A stretch of DNA of 64,000 bases, taken from assembly GCA_947650285.1 (NCBI GenBank), contig CANTFL010001312.1:434001-498000 (forward strand), given 5' to 3'. Positions 10,980 through 21,700 of this stretch are shown piece by piece (the stretch's first letter is position 1; the number at the start of each line of letters is the position of its first letter). Source of the stretch: Hyaloperonospora brassicae. Lineage: Eukaryota; Oomycota; Peronosporomycetes; Peronosporales; Peronosporaceae. Position numbers and translations under genes: made by a program. The notes beneath the pieces were generated by a model. That model ran no database searches, was not told where the DNA came from, and worked only from the letters and a program-made list of their open reading frames with translations.

Positions 10980-12980
10980 CTACTCCAGTCCCTCGTACAG
11001 CTTGTCGAGTTGCTCCTGGAAGTAAGCTTTGAGTTGAGGACGTTTCAGCTTGAAAGTGGGCGTGATCAGACCCTGTTCCAGCGAAAATGGGTCCGGGTGG
11101 AAGTGCAACGCCTTGACAAGCTCGAAACCTCGCAGCTGTGCTTCCTTTGCCACCCGAGCCATGTCTGCTAGCACCATCTTTTGGAACTCCGAGTTTGTCG
11201 CCACCTTTGACAACGTCGCATCCGGCCCAGTCAAACCGCGCTCTTGAGCCCACGCCTCGGCAACTTCCGGGTCAGGCACAAGTACGCCCACGAGACAGCT
11301 CTGCAGCGAATCACCGTACGCAAACAGCTGCGCCACGTATTTGCTCTTGGCGTAAATGTTCTCGATCTTCTCCACGGCCACGTACTCGCCCTGCGCCAGC
11401 TTGAAGATATTCTTCTTCCGGTCAATGATGCTGAGTGTGCCGTCGGCGTTCCAGCAGCCAATGTCGCCCGTGTGGAACCATCCACGCTCATCAATCGCCT
11501 CACGAGTCTTCTCTGGATCTCTGTAGTATCCAGCAAACAGCATCGGGCCTTTCACGCAAATCTCTCCGCGCGGACGAGGTTTGTCACGACTCGTATAGCC
11601 CATTTCCGGCACATCTTCGAGCTGGACCTGGCCGTACATAAGCGGCGTGCCAACATGAGCTCCCACAGGCATATCGAGTGACCCCGAAGACACTGCAGCA
11701 GCCGTCTCGCTGAGTCCATAGCCCTCCAAGACGTCGCAGCAAAAAACCACTTTCATAAACGCCTTGACATCGGCGCTCAAAGGCGCTGACCCAGAAAACA
11801 CGAGACGCACGCGACCTCCTAGAGCCAGACGGACTTTGGAGAACACCAAGGCATCCCACAATGCGTGCGTCTTGTGGCCGTCCGAAACACCCGTCAGCTT
11901 GCTAGCGAGAGCAGACTCAAACATCCACTTTTTCAGCCCCCCGGCAGCAGCGACGCCTTGCATGATCTTGTCATGCACGCGGTTGAACAGCCTCGGCACC
12001 GATACAAAGACCGTGGGTTTGAGCTCTGCGATGTCGTCCATCAACGTCAACAAATCGCCCTGGTAGAACCCTGCAGACGCCCCAGCGTGCTGCAACACAC
12101 CCAGCACGGCGCGCTCAAACACGTGTGCCAGCGGCAGGTACGAGCAGTGCACGTCCGAGGGGAACACGGGATTCCGGCGACACAATTGCCGCACCACGTA
12201 GGCAAAGTTCCGGTGCAACAGGATCACGCCCTTGGGGTCGCCTGTCGTGCCAGAAGTGTAGCAGAGTGTCGACACGTCCGTCGGCAGTGGCGGATCTGCT
12301 GGCTGCGGCGCCGCTTTGCCCAGTAGCTCGAGCTCGTCGAGACTCCGGAGCTCAATGTTCTTGGCCTTTGCTTCTTGCACCTGTTGCCACGTCACGGGTT
12401 CGAACTGCACGACGAGCGCCAGTGAGGGACAACGACCGGCACAGTCCATGACCACAGGGAACTGCTTCACGCCGCAGAACAGCACCCGGAGCTCCGTGTG
12501 GTTCACAATGAACGGCACTGCATCCGGTCCGAGCGTGTCGTACAGCGGCACGAGGACGTAGCTCCTGGAGTCGCACGCGTGGGCCGCGAGACACCACTCG
12601 AGCTGATTCCTACCGAAGATGCCGACCTTTGCTTGTCGCGTGAGGGCACCGACGGCGGCGAGGCCGGTTGCAATGTGGGCCACACGCGATTGGACCTGAT
12701 TGTACGTGGTCCACTCGAACGCCCCTGCGCGTCCTGTCTGAGGATCGACGCCCCGCTGGCCGTACAAGCGCCGCGTGCCGTCTTCAATGGTGCAGCCGTG
12801 CTGGAAAATGTGGTAGAGCGTCATCTCGGCTTCAAGGAGCGGCTCTTGGTCGGGCGATTCGTAGACGGGGCCGTGGCTGTCGTCGCGAGTATGTGGCACT
12901 TCGACGGTGTAGCGCTTGCCCGTGTACGAGTCAAAGTCGATTTCGCTCATGGGCAGCTCGGAGCTGCTGGCGGCGCCCAT
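10980..12980 (-). CDS. Long-chain fatty-acid CoA ligase (acyl-CoA synthetase, ACSL type)
   Basis: The enzyme activates long-chain fatty acids to acyl-CoA through an acyl-adenylate, feeding lipid synthesis and beta-oxidation. The 666-residue protein has the full ANL/AMP-binding set. It shows the P-loop YTSGTTGDPKG (241-251), YGLSETAA (421-428), the adenylate-binding WFHTGDIG (501-508) and the ACSL signature DRKKNIFKLAQGEY (520-533). The C-terminal PTFKLKR (641-647) holds the catalytic lysine. This length is normal for eukaryotic ACSL. The frame is open upstream to 13169, but the start at 12980 is preferred: it gives MGAASSS, a GxxxS N-myristoylation context, and the upstream extension is basic and low in quality. 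A myristoylated N terminus would place it on membranes; this is inference. The gene is single-copy here, divergent from the TIR gene, and lies in the spacer between the repeat arms. Confidence 0.93.
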   Translation of the reverse strand: MGAASSSELPMSEIDFDSYTGKRYTVEVPHTRDDSHGPVYESPDQEPLLEAEMTLYHIFQHGCTIEDGTRRLYGQRGVDPQTGRAGAFEWTTYNQVQSRVAHIATGLAAVGALTRQAKVGIFGRNQLEWCLAAHACDSRSYVLVPLYDTLGPDAVPFIVNHTELRVLFCGVKQFPVVMDCAGRCPSLALVVQFEPVTWQQVQEAKAKNIELRSLDELELLGKAAPQPADPPLPTDVSTLCYTSGTTGDPKGVILLHRNFAYVVRQLCRRNPVFPSDVHCSYLPLAHVFERAVLGVLQHAGASAGFYQGDLLTLMDDIAELKPTVFVSVPRLFNRVHDKIMQGVAAAGGLKKWMFESALASKLTGVSDGHKTHALWDALVFSKVRLALGGRVRLVFSGSAPLSADVKAFMKVVFCCDVLEGYGLSETAAAVSSGSLDMPVGAHVGTPLMYGQVQLEDVPEMGYTSRDKPRPRGEICVKGPMLFAGYYRDPEKTREAIDERGWFHTGDIGCWNADGTLSIIDRKKNIFKLAQGEYVAVEKIENIYAKSKYVAQLFAYGDSLQSCLVGVLVPDPEVAEAWAQERGLTGPDATLSKVATNSEFQKMVLADMARVAKEAQLRGFELVKALHFHPDPFSLEQGLITPTFKLKRPQLKAYFQEQLDKLYEGLE

Positions 12981-14646
12981 TGTCTCAAGTGGGAAGTGGA
13001 TAACTGCCAAACAAGTGAACTGCTTTGTGTTAACTTCGAGGGGACGTCGCAGACAGAAACGGGGCAGGACGTAAGATTCGGAAAGACGTGACGACAGTCG
13101 GTCACGTTCGACTCGATGGTGGAAGGCCCGTCTTTCTATGTGCGTGATGCACGTTTCTCGCTCGCTCACTCGCTCTCTCCCGCACTTTCGTGGAGCACTT
13201 GTGACGCGTCACGCGGGACGCGATCGAAGCGACGTGATTCGCCATCAGATGCGACAGGCGTGACGGCTCGCGGATTGTGCATTCATAAAAGTGCTTTCGC
13301 GACATTAGAGCACGCCTCACTATTGGCTCGCGGATTCCGGACTCGTTGTCGCATTAGCGATAGCGTTCGTGCGCGGTACTTGCGCTATCGCTAAACAACG
13401 ACTGTATTCAACTGACGCTTTGCGCCACAATGCAGTGCGTTGCAAAGTGCAGACGTTTCGCCGTTGCAGTTGTTGTCATCAGACGGAGATTCAAACGACC
13501 AGAATTCGACCGCGTTTCGGCAGCGAAACCCCCGGCGGTATCCCGTGGATCGCCAGTTTCGCTGCCAGTTCGTAGCTTCCGACCCGCCGTGTTTACGCAC
13601 TCAGCGTGTCAGCAGAATCTGCATGACTTTGCATGCAAGGAAAGGAATCGGAAGAAGAGGCTCTGTCCAGCGCCCTTTGCCCCTCCCACGTATCTTGAAC
13701 GCAAGAGAGGCTTTCACTAACAATCGTGAATCTCACCCACACATACACCTTCGAGAGATGACCGTCGTAGCCGCATACTACGGCTACCACCACGAACAGC
13801 AACAGCAGCAACAAAACCAGCAACGACCGTAACAATAATAACAGTGGCAACAACTAGTGACACAAGTCGCAGGAGGATAGGAGCCGTCAAGTTCGAATGC
13901 GCCACGAATCCACACACCGTAGTGAGCTCTTCACACACACACACAAAGAAGCACAACAACAGGCACACCGTTGACCATAGCCCAACAATGACCTGTTCAC
14001 TTGACACGCTCTCACTCCCGTCTCTGCCCTCTCCTCTCAGGCCACAAACTCTCATTCACTTACTCACTTGCTCCGTCCATCGTCATGAGGCCCTCGAGCT
14101 CGTCCCATTCACCTCGAGCGAATCTGCACAGACCGACTCTGCCCAATCCAGAGTCGACCATCTCGCCCCCATCCTCGTTCCCAGGTCTTGCACTGACCGC
14201 ACAGATTTGCCGCTCTTCTCTTTTTCTTCGGCATCTCCATCTCCGTCGTCTCCTCCTCCTCCTCCTTCGTCTGCATCTCCTTCTCCTCGTACTAGCAGCA
14301 GTCGCAATCGCAGCATCCCCAGTCTCCCTCTTCCACTCTCTCTCTTCTTCGCCCAGCCGTCGTGCCTCCTTTGCCTTTGTCGAGCGTCTCTGCATGGCCC
14401 GAGCCGACTCCGACGACAGCGTCCGCCACCCCCCCGACGACGGCCGACTTTGACCGACGCAGCCATCACCCGCCGCCTTTCCCTGGCCACGGCGCTCCGC
14501 GCGGGTCCGACGACCCGTTCCCCGCGCGCCCGCTGCGCCAGTCGCTGCTCGTCGTCCAACCCAATGCACGCGACGCGAGCGCCCGCGGCACGACCCACTC
14601 GTCGTGCGAAGGCGTCTTGCGGTCGGACCAGCCGCTCTGGATCGAG
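12981..14646. promoter_or_regulatory. Shared intergenic region of the two divergent spacer genes
   Basis: About 1.7 kb separate the two start codons and must hold both promoters. The right half (13730-14350) is rich in CA and CT tracts on the plus strand, including a (CA)n run near 13931-13945 and CTC/TCC-rich stretches at 14220-14350. I could not find a convincing oomycete initiator here. From 14296 the frame of the downstream gene is open without an ATG until 14647, so part of this region may be 5' UTR or an N-terminal extension. No other gene is seen. Confidence 0.5.
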
Positions 14647-17600
14647 ATGAAGCGCCGGCACTACGCGAGCATCGAGAGCCTGCGCGGCACACTGCCGCGC
14701 TACTGGCACTGGATCCAGGTCCTGGACAACTCGTTCTTCGCGCGGCAGCTGTTGCGCGCGGGGATGGTCCTCTCGGCTGCGCTCATCGCCGGCTGCCTCT
14801 TCTTCAGCGCGTTCGTCCAGCCCTGGCTCGACGACAACCGCGACGCCGACGACTTTGACGACTGCAACACCGTCGCCTCGTTCGCGTACCTCATCTTCAA
14901 GACGCTGCCCGCGACCATTGCACTGACGCTGCCGGGCTCTGGTTTGCGGCTCTTTAAGCCGTTCGAGCGCGAGGACGCCGAGCCCCACGGCCTCTCGACT
15001 GCCGCCAGTCAGTCAGAGAGCACGACCAGTACCCCACTCGATCCCGACGACACGCGCGACACTATGCGCGTGGCGACGATCCGCCGCGGAGTCGTCTTCC
15101 AGCTCTGCGAAGTGCTGGCCGTGTTGCTCCTCTTTGGCCACGCGGCCCTCGGGCTCTACTTCCTCTACGTGCTCTCGAGCGGTGCGCTCGACTCGTGCTC
15201 GAGCGTCGCCACGCAGGCGTTCGCGCTCGGCGCGGCGGCCAGCGCCACCGGTCTCTTCACAGTGCTCGGCGCCTTTGCGCGCTACCGCGAGCACGTCAAG
15301 ATGCAGCTCGGGGCGTTCACCGAGAACGACCAGACGGGCGCGCGCCGCCGCGGCACCGACCGCCTGCAGCGGCCCGAGACGCTCGACACGGCCGCGAAGC
15401 GCATTGCCGTCGTGCGCACGCGGCTGTACGAGGCCACGCGACGGGGCGACCTGCGCGAGATGCGTGAGCTGCTCGCGCACGCAGCGGCCACCGGCCTCAC
15501 GCACCGCGCGGTCGGCTTCCCGCAGCAGTGCTACGCGGCGCCGGCGCTCCGGTGGCAGTTCTTTGCGCGGTCGACGGCCAATCCCGTGCACGTGGCCGCG
15601 AGTCTCGGGAACCTGCGGGCGCTCGAGCTCTTGGCCGCCTACGGCTTCGACCTCACGGCGCTGGACAAAGCGCAGCGCGTGGTGCTCTCGACCGGCGGTC
15701 TCTTTTGGCAGTTCCTGCGCGTGCTCGTGCAGCGGCCCGCCGGGAGCGACGCCGAGTCGGCCGAGTCCATCTTCCACACGACCCTCGTGACGCCGCTGCA
15801 CTGTGCCGTGGCCACGGGGCAACTGGCCACCGTGCGGTGGCTGCTCGAGCGCGGCGTGCCGCCCGGGACGCTCTCGCAGGCGTCGTTCCGGTCGAAGCGC
15901 ATTCCGCCGCTGTTTCTGGCCGAACACGCCGAGATCGCGCGCGAGCTGCTGCTGCACGGGGCCGACCCGCTCGTGATCCCCGACCCCGGCCACATGAACA
16001 CGATCACACCCGTGCAACTCGCCTTTATGCGCGGCAACTTTGCCGTCGCGCGGGAGCTCGAAGAGTGGGGCGGCGACGTCGCGCTCACGCCGTTCCACTT
16101 GGCGGCCGCGCGCAACGACGTGGCGGCCGTGCGGCGCTTTGTCGCGTGGAAGACGGACGTGAATTGCCTGGGCGAGATGGGGTACGTCGGACTCAATCGG
16201 CGCACGCCGCTGCACTGGGCCGCGATCAGTGGCGCCACGGGGGCCGTCGAGGCCCTGTTGGCAGGACGCGCCGACCCGAATTTCCAGGACGTGCGCGGTC
16301 GCTCGCCACTGCACTGGGCAGCGCAGCTGAACAAGCTCGACGTGGTGCGGTCGCTGCTGCGTGCGAAGGCCGATCCGAATTTACTCGACGGGGACTTGAA
16401 GACACCGCTCATGTGCGCCGCGTCGGCACGCAATGTCTCGCGCGAACTCTTTCGGGAGCTAACAAGTGCAGGGGGCGACATTGGCTACCAGCTGCCAACC
16501 ACAGGGGATACGGTGCTGCACGTTGCGGTTCGAGAGGAGAACGAGGCGTCGGCTCTAGCAGCGTTGGCCTGTGGAGCCGACCTGATGCGCATGAACAAGG
16601 AAGGCCTGCGCCCGCTCGATTGCACGCTCTCCACGCGACTGCTCTTTGGGCTCAAGCGCGCTGCAGGTCAGCGGGACGTCATGATCAGCTACACGCACTC
16701 GCACCAAGAGTTTGCTCTGAAGCTGAGGCAGTCGCTGGAAGAAGCCAATGTCACGACGTGGTTGGATCTCATGGACCCGAGTGGTATTGGCGGCGGTGCG
16801 GTTTGGCGTGAGGAGATAGCACGTGGCATCACGAATGCGTCAGTAGTGCTCTGTATTCTCACGGAGGACTATGCAGCATCGGAATGGTGTCTGAAGGAGC
16901 TAGCACTGGCCAAGCAAGTGGGCACGCCGATTTTGGCCGTCTCGACCGAAGGGGCCAGCATTGACGAGGATTTGCAAGTGTATCTGTACACGCGTCAGAT
17001 CGTCCCGTTCGAGCCTGCGATCACTGGTGTCCGATGCGATGAAGGTCGAGTGGAGTACGATTACGACGACAGTCGATACCGATTCCAGTTCCACCTGTTG
17101 CTGGATGGTGTGCGGGACGAGGTGGAAAAGCATCGCTACGTCACTCGACGGAAAAACGTGGCTAGTCGTCGCCGACCTGACCTTGGCATGGAATATGAGA
17201 GTAGCAGCAATCGAGGCACGATGCTTCAGACATTCAGTGCCACGCAACTATCGCAAGGGACTGATTCGTGCAGCCTTACGACGCCCTCCGTGTCGTATGG
17301 ACGGCGATTTGTCTTTCTTTCCCACGGTGACAAACACGCGCCTTTCGTGCGTCAATTGGCATCACAGCTCACGGATGGAGGCATTGCGTGCTACAGTGAC
17401 CAAAACCGCAGTGGACAGGACTTTAACACGAGGATCCAGGGGGCCCAAGAGGCGATCATGCACTGTTCGTGCTTTATCGTTCTAGTGTCGAGACAGACAA
17501 TCGGCAATGAGCTCGTGCGCGATCAACTAGCCTTTGCAGAAGACAAAGGAAGACCGATCTTTCCAGTGGTCCTGAATGACCTGGAGCCGGGCCTGGACAA

Positions 17601-17796
17601 GCTGTACACGCTCGTACGCAGTGAGCTTTTCCACTTTATGGCGAATGGAGCAGGGTTCAACGCTAGCTGTAGCAAGTTGATGAGTGATCTGCGTCAATAC
17701 TGCGACGTTGTTGAAGCCGTTGGATCGTTTGGAGGCAGTGAATCAGAAGAAGTTCGGAACTTGTGGACTCCGTTGAAGAGCTCTCGGAAGACCTAG
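14647..17796 (+). CDS. Membrane ankyrin-repeat protein with two TIR domains
   Basis: The 1049-residue protein starts at the first in-frame ATG (MKRRHYASIE). The same frame is open back to 14296, but without ATG. The order is: four hydrophobic segments (about 35-59, 74-96, 149-177, 188-211); then ankyrin repeats (about 255-660), with clear units TPLHCAVATGQ (382), RTPLHWAAISG (519) and RSPLHWAAQLN (552); then TIR1 (about 676-800) with RDVMISYTHS, W720 in the WREEIARGI helix and SEWCLKEL; then TIR2 (about 886-1000) beginning RRFVFLSHGDK. E751 of TIR1 aligns with the glutamate used by NAD-cleaving TIR enzymes, whereas TIR2 lacks the WC-x-x-E pattern. TIR domains act as NADases or adaptors; ankyrins bind proteins. 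A membrane-anchored signalling or sensing role is inferred. Composition changes from very GC-rich to moderate near 16400. There is no intron or break. Confidence 0.9.
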   Translation: MKRRHYASIESLRGTLPRYWHWIQVLDNSFFARQLLRAGMVLSAALIAGCLFFSAFVQPWLDDNRDADDFDDCNTVASFAYLIFKTLPATIALTLPGSGLRLFKPFEREDAEPHGLSTAASQSESTTSTPLDPDDTRDTMRVATIRRGVVFQLCEVLAVLLLFGHAALGLYFLYVLSSGALDSCSSVATQAFALGAAASATGLFTVLGAFARYREHVKMQLGAFTENDQTGARRRGTDRLQRPETLDTAAKRIAVVRTRLYEATRRGDLREMRELLAHAAATGLTHRAVGFPQQCYAAPALRWQFFARSTANPVHVAASLGNLRALELLAAYGFDLTALDKAQRVVLSTGGLFWQFLRVLVQRPAGSDAESAESIFHTTLVTPLHCAVATGQLATVRWLLERGVPPGTLSQASFRSKRIPPLFLAEHAEIARELLLHGADPLVIPDPGHMNTITPVQLAFMRGNFAVARELEEWGGDVALTPFHLAAARNDVAAVRRFVAWKTDVNCLGEMGYVGLNRRTPLHWAAISGATGAVEALLAGRADPNFQDVRGRSPLHWAAQLNKLDVVRSLLRAKADPNLLDGDLKTPLMCAASARNVSRELFRELTSAGGDIGYQLPTTGDTVLHVAVREENEASALAALACGADLMRMNKEGLRPLDCTLSTRLLFGLKRAAGQRDVMISYTHSHQEFALKLRQSLEEANVTTWLDLMDPSGIGGGAVWREEIARGITNASVVLCILTEDYAASEWCLKELALAKQVGTPILAVSTEGASIDEDLQVYLYTRQIVPFEPAITGVRCDEGRVEYDYDDSRYRFQFHLLLDGVRDEVEKHRYVTRRKNVASRRRPDLGMEYESSSNRGTMLQTFSATQLSQGTDSCSLTTPSVSYGRRFVFLSHGDKHAPFVRQLASQLTDGGIACYSDQNRSGQDFNTRIQGAQEAIMHCSCFIVLVSRQTIGNELVRDQLAFAEDKGRPIFPVVLNDLEPGLDKLYTLVRSELFHFMANGAGFNASCSKLMSDLRQYCDVVEAVGSFGGSESEEVRNLWTPLKSSRKT

Positions 17797-18715
17797 TGAA
17801 CCTCTCGAGTCTTTGCACTCAACTGTGTCTCCCGGCGTTATGTAATGATTGAAAATATAAGAGCAAGTGAATATAGTATTTACATCGACCGTTGTGTTCT
17901 TCTCGTGCGGCACGGCTTCACCTGTTTGCGTGCCAACTCGCCACCACGCATCGCATTTCTTCGTCTAGTTGGACGCCTGTTTTCGATCCTCCCAAACAAA
18001 GAGGTATTGCCGATTCAGCTGCTTTCCACGTGACAGTGTGCTTTGCATCTTTGCCTTCGACCTCCTCAGGTTTTCTTCAGGGCACGTTTTGTGTTGCGTG
18101 CAGATTACGCGTACCCGATGCATTTTTCTTCACTCGTGCGTAGGCGTCGCTTACGCATGAGTGAGATCGATCGACAACGTTTCGGCGCTCATTGTGTGCT
18201 TGTGTCGCACGATCCTGTGCCAAACGGGTCTCTGCACAAAGTATCGAGACACTGCGCAAATTCGATGTAGATACGCTCGATCGACGTTGTAGATGCTTTG
18301 GACACTGACAGATTCGCTCAGTAGTTGATATTCGATGGCACTGACAGCATCAAGTAGCAAAGCTTTGTCTCGTACTCTGTAGCCGGAGGCACCAGCGTTC
18401 ATACTTGTTGCTTCATTTCGGCTCGCTGCCAAATTAGGATGGACGACAGCCTACCAGTTCTGTTGTGTGGCGTTCAAGATCGATAGGTCCACTGCCTTTG
18501 AAGGCGGGTCAGCCATCAACAGGTGGCTCTTTGTAGGACGCCATCCCAAATTCTGACTTACCATTCGCATCGAAAGTTTCTTGACGTGTGTAGCTAAATA
18601 CACGCGACCTCGTGTTTCGACTGCACTGGTCGCAAATAGCCTCTCTCTTGGCAAGACGATAAAACTGAAGACAGGGAAATAGGGCGAGACGGCTCCGAAA
18701 AGGTAATAAGAGTCG
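17797..18715. other. Spacer 3' region, no recognised gene
   Basis: This ~0.9 kb lies between the TIR gene stop and the right arm. A minus-strand frame at 18451-18715 (containing LATHVKKLSMRMVSQNLGW) reads like a protein fragment and continues across the arm boundary. It has no partner in the left arm beyond the boundary and matches nothing I recognise. The remainder presumably holds the TIR gene's terminator. Confidence 0.4.
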
Positions 18716-18716
18716 G

Positions 18717-21700
18717 GATTGACGCTAACGCTGTCATAATGGAGCGCTCCTGGTTTCTTGCTGATCCTGTGTAGCTTGTACGCGCTGTGCAAATTTCGTG
18801 GCGGATGTCGATTACAATGTGACAAATACAGGCTTGGTGAAGGACAATGCAGTCTCTGTTCTTCCAGGAGAGAGAGATTGTTGCAGACGATGTGGCAATG
18901 CTCGAGTTTCCGAAGCGCAACGAACGCCTTTGGTCTCGTGAAACTGATAGGAGAACGGATGGCGCGAGACGCGTGCTAAGGCGTTTGCATTTCAAACAAG
19001 TGCATGTCGCCCTACTTGCTGTACGGAAATGTTTACCCGACAAGAACTGCTTCGAGCTGCACTTGATAAACTGTTTGGCATGAGCTACTACATCGCGCGA
19101 CGACGGGTTCTCTCGCTGGTCATGCGCATCACCACTCGCTTTCCTTGGGTTGCATGCACCCGGCCAGACCCATGGGAAGTTTGAAGAGTCATGGATGCAT
19201 ATTAAGCAGTGCGAACGCAATGATATCGAGGGAGACAGCAACGTTTTTGCAATGGTAAGGTAGCTCCCGAGTGACCGACACAGATGCTGACAAGTGCGAG
19301 ACATGCATTGTATTCGTCAGTGATGGACCATTCAAGATTGACACTGATGGAAAGACGATGCTATGCGCAGTACTGACGCATTTATACGCGTACCGTAAGA
19401 ACTTCACAGCAGACTGCGTGCGACCAACGCAGAACGGCGAGCTGGAGCATTTGACCAGCCAAACAGCTTCGGCTTGACGAAGCATCCACCTGTCCTGCTT
19501 TCCACTCCGAATGCATAAAGTCGACACTCTCCTCCTCCCCATCATTCTTCTCCCCGCGTGGCCCGTCGACACATTGACTTCCATGTGCTTTATCCCGCAA
19601 GTTCTCACCGTCTGTAAACCATTTCGATACGGTAATGAGTCGGCCTGGGAGTGCTTCTTCCTCAACCAGCATGGCTCAAAGGCTGAGCGTTCCGTAACGT
19701 CGATCGATCCCTTGACGCACGTCGTACCCCCCAACCTTTTAGCACAATGACTAGCTAGCCATACCGCACCGCTGTCGTCTGTGCTTTGCGTTGTCAATCC
19801 ATCTTGCTCGAGTAGTCACCATCGAAGATCCTGCTATTTGTCGAGACTTAACTGTGGCATTTCATGCGTGAGCCACCCGCCGCTGAGCACGATAGCAACA
19901 ACGCTTCTCACTCAAGCACTCACGCAGTGTGAACCCCTTCTTGCTGTCTATGCACGAGACTTATAGCCGGCCTTTGTCTCTTCACGGGCTTGCTATTCCT
20001 CTTTGCTAAGCGCGAGTTACGTCTTCGAGCGATCGCAGAGGCGCTGTCAACATATCCATACGACATCCGCATTACCTGTCGCTCGAGTCGCGACAAGATG
20101 GTGACCGACAGTGTGACAAGCAACGATATACAAACTGTACAAAGCTTCTGTTGCCTTCACAGCTTCGATCGGACGCAGGAAGCGCAGCCGCCTTTTTCAA
20201 TTCGAGCCGAGCAGGAGTATCATGACTACATGTGTGGACCTCCATCAAGCACCACAACCAGTTTACATACTTAGAAGTGTCGTCGATGAGGACCCAAGCG
20301 TAAGCCAAAGTGCTTTGGCAGTATGGTGGAAGCTAGTTGTCGAGCACCTTGTCATGTATGTGCCATGAAGCAGCTGCAGTTGGCATGGCCATCGCAGCTA
20401 ACCATTGCATTACGACCGACGAGGGAGCTCGCATCGATGAGAGGCAAAGTATAACATTCGAGTAACAGTACCATCACGGCTGTACTTGTGTTGCACATCC
20501 ACCTCTTCAACAGACCTGCGTGCTCACGCACATACATTTGTGGCAATGCATGCGACGCCCTTCGATTTGCCCACATGGGTGGCGTGAGCGGAAGGAGCAA
20601 GAAGAGATGTCTAGCTACCGTTGTATCGCCACGAGCTTTGAAATGAGCTGAACGAATAGTATCTGGCGCAACACCGAACGACGCGTTGCACGTACTGCGC
20701 TATTTTGTATGAGCTAAACGCGAACCGTACTCTTCCTGGCCGAGCTCGATGCCCGCACCTTCCGAAGCGACGACAGTAGCCCATGTACTGGCTTCTACGA
20801 CTTGTAACGTTTTGATGATCAATGGATAGGCTTCGTTGCTACGCTTGCCGTACTGCGTCTAGCAGAAAAAGGTTGACCTGAACTGCGAGCTAGTTCGTCA
20901 TGGACAGCGTCTAGTCTGCTTCACGGGTATCCAGCCTTTTGAACTGCATTGGCTCGCTTGTCCTCGCGTTGTCATGCAAAGGGATTGTTTCGAGTGGCTT
21001 TGCAAGCCTTTGCACAAAACGAACTGGACGAGCGCATCGTACCTGGAGGATGTCCTGAGGCTATCTATCAGCTTGATGCATCCTCGACTTTCTCTTTCGT
21101 CGGCGCGTGGCTGGAGACCTGTTCCCGTACCTCTGGAAAAGGTCAAGTCTAAAGTGCTGATTGCAAGGACTCTGAACAGTTGCAGGGTGCAGGTACAACT
21201 CAGCTGTCACGTATCATATCGCTGATTGATACTTCTGTGCTACAATCTATAACTCTTGCGGGTGGCCCCAATCCGTTGTGTCAGTCTAGCCTCAGTCTGA
21301 ACTTGATCTGTCCCACCTCACAAGCGATCCGTGTGGCTTATACACCTACTCGTTGACGTGATCTTTGACCGGAATTCACAGACAACCGGGCATGACTCCA
21401 CCAAATTTACATTGCGTCCACCGGCTGCGCATTTGCCAAAACAGGATGTTGGTCGATATCTCGTTAACAAAATGACGATTTGGGTGACGATGGAAAGGCT
21501 ATTGACCGCGTCATTGGACTACGCACCACTCAGTCTAACCGCTGCCTTGCGTTCTAAATATGAAAAGAAGATGGTCCAGTGCTACGCCTTTTCGATCGTA
21601 CATTTTTTACAGGAGGCCGCAGGAAAACTCGTCTCCTCGTGACAAAAGCGCCTTTTGGTGCCAGTAGCATTGGCGACCACAATCGTCAATGCCGCGCGTG

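Noticed and set aside
15013..16314. 433-codon open frame on the minus strand and 427-codon frame at 15528-16811 plus, both overlapping the ankyrin-TIR gene
   Set aside because: Very GC-rich coding DNA keeps other frames open; these have no domain and biased composition, while the plus frame from 14647 has clear domains.
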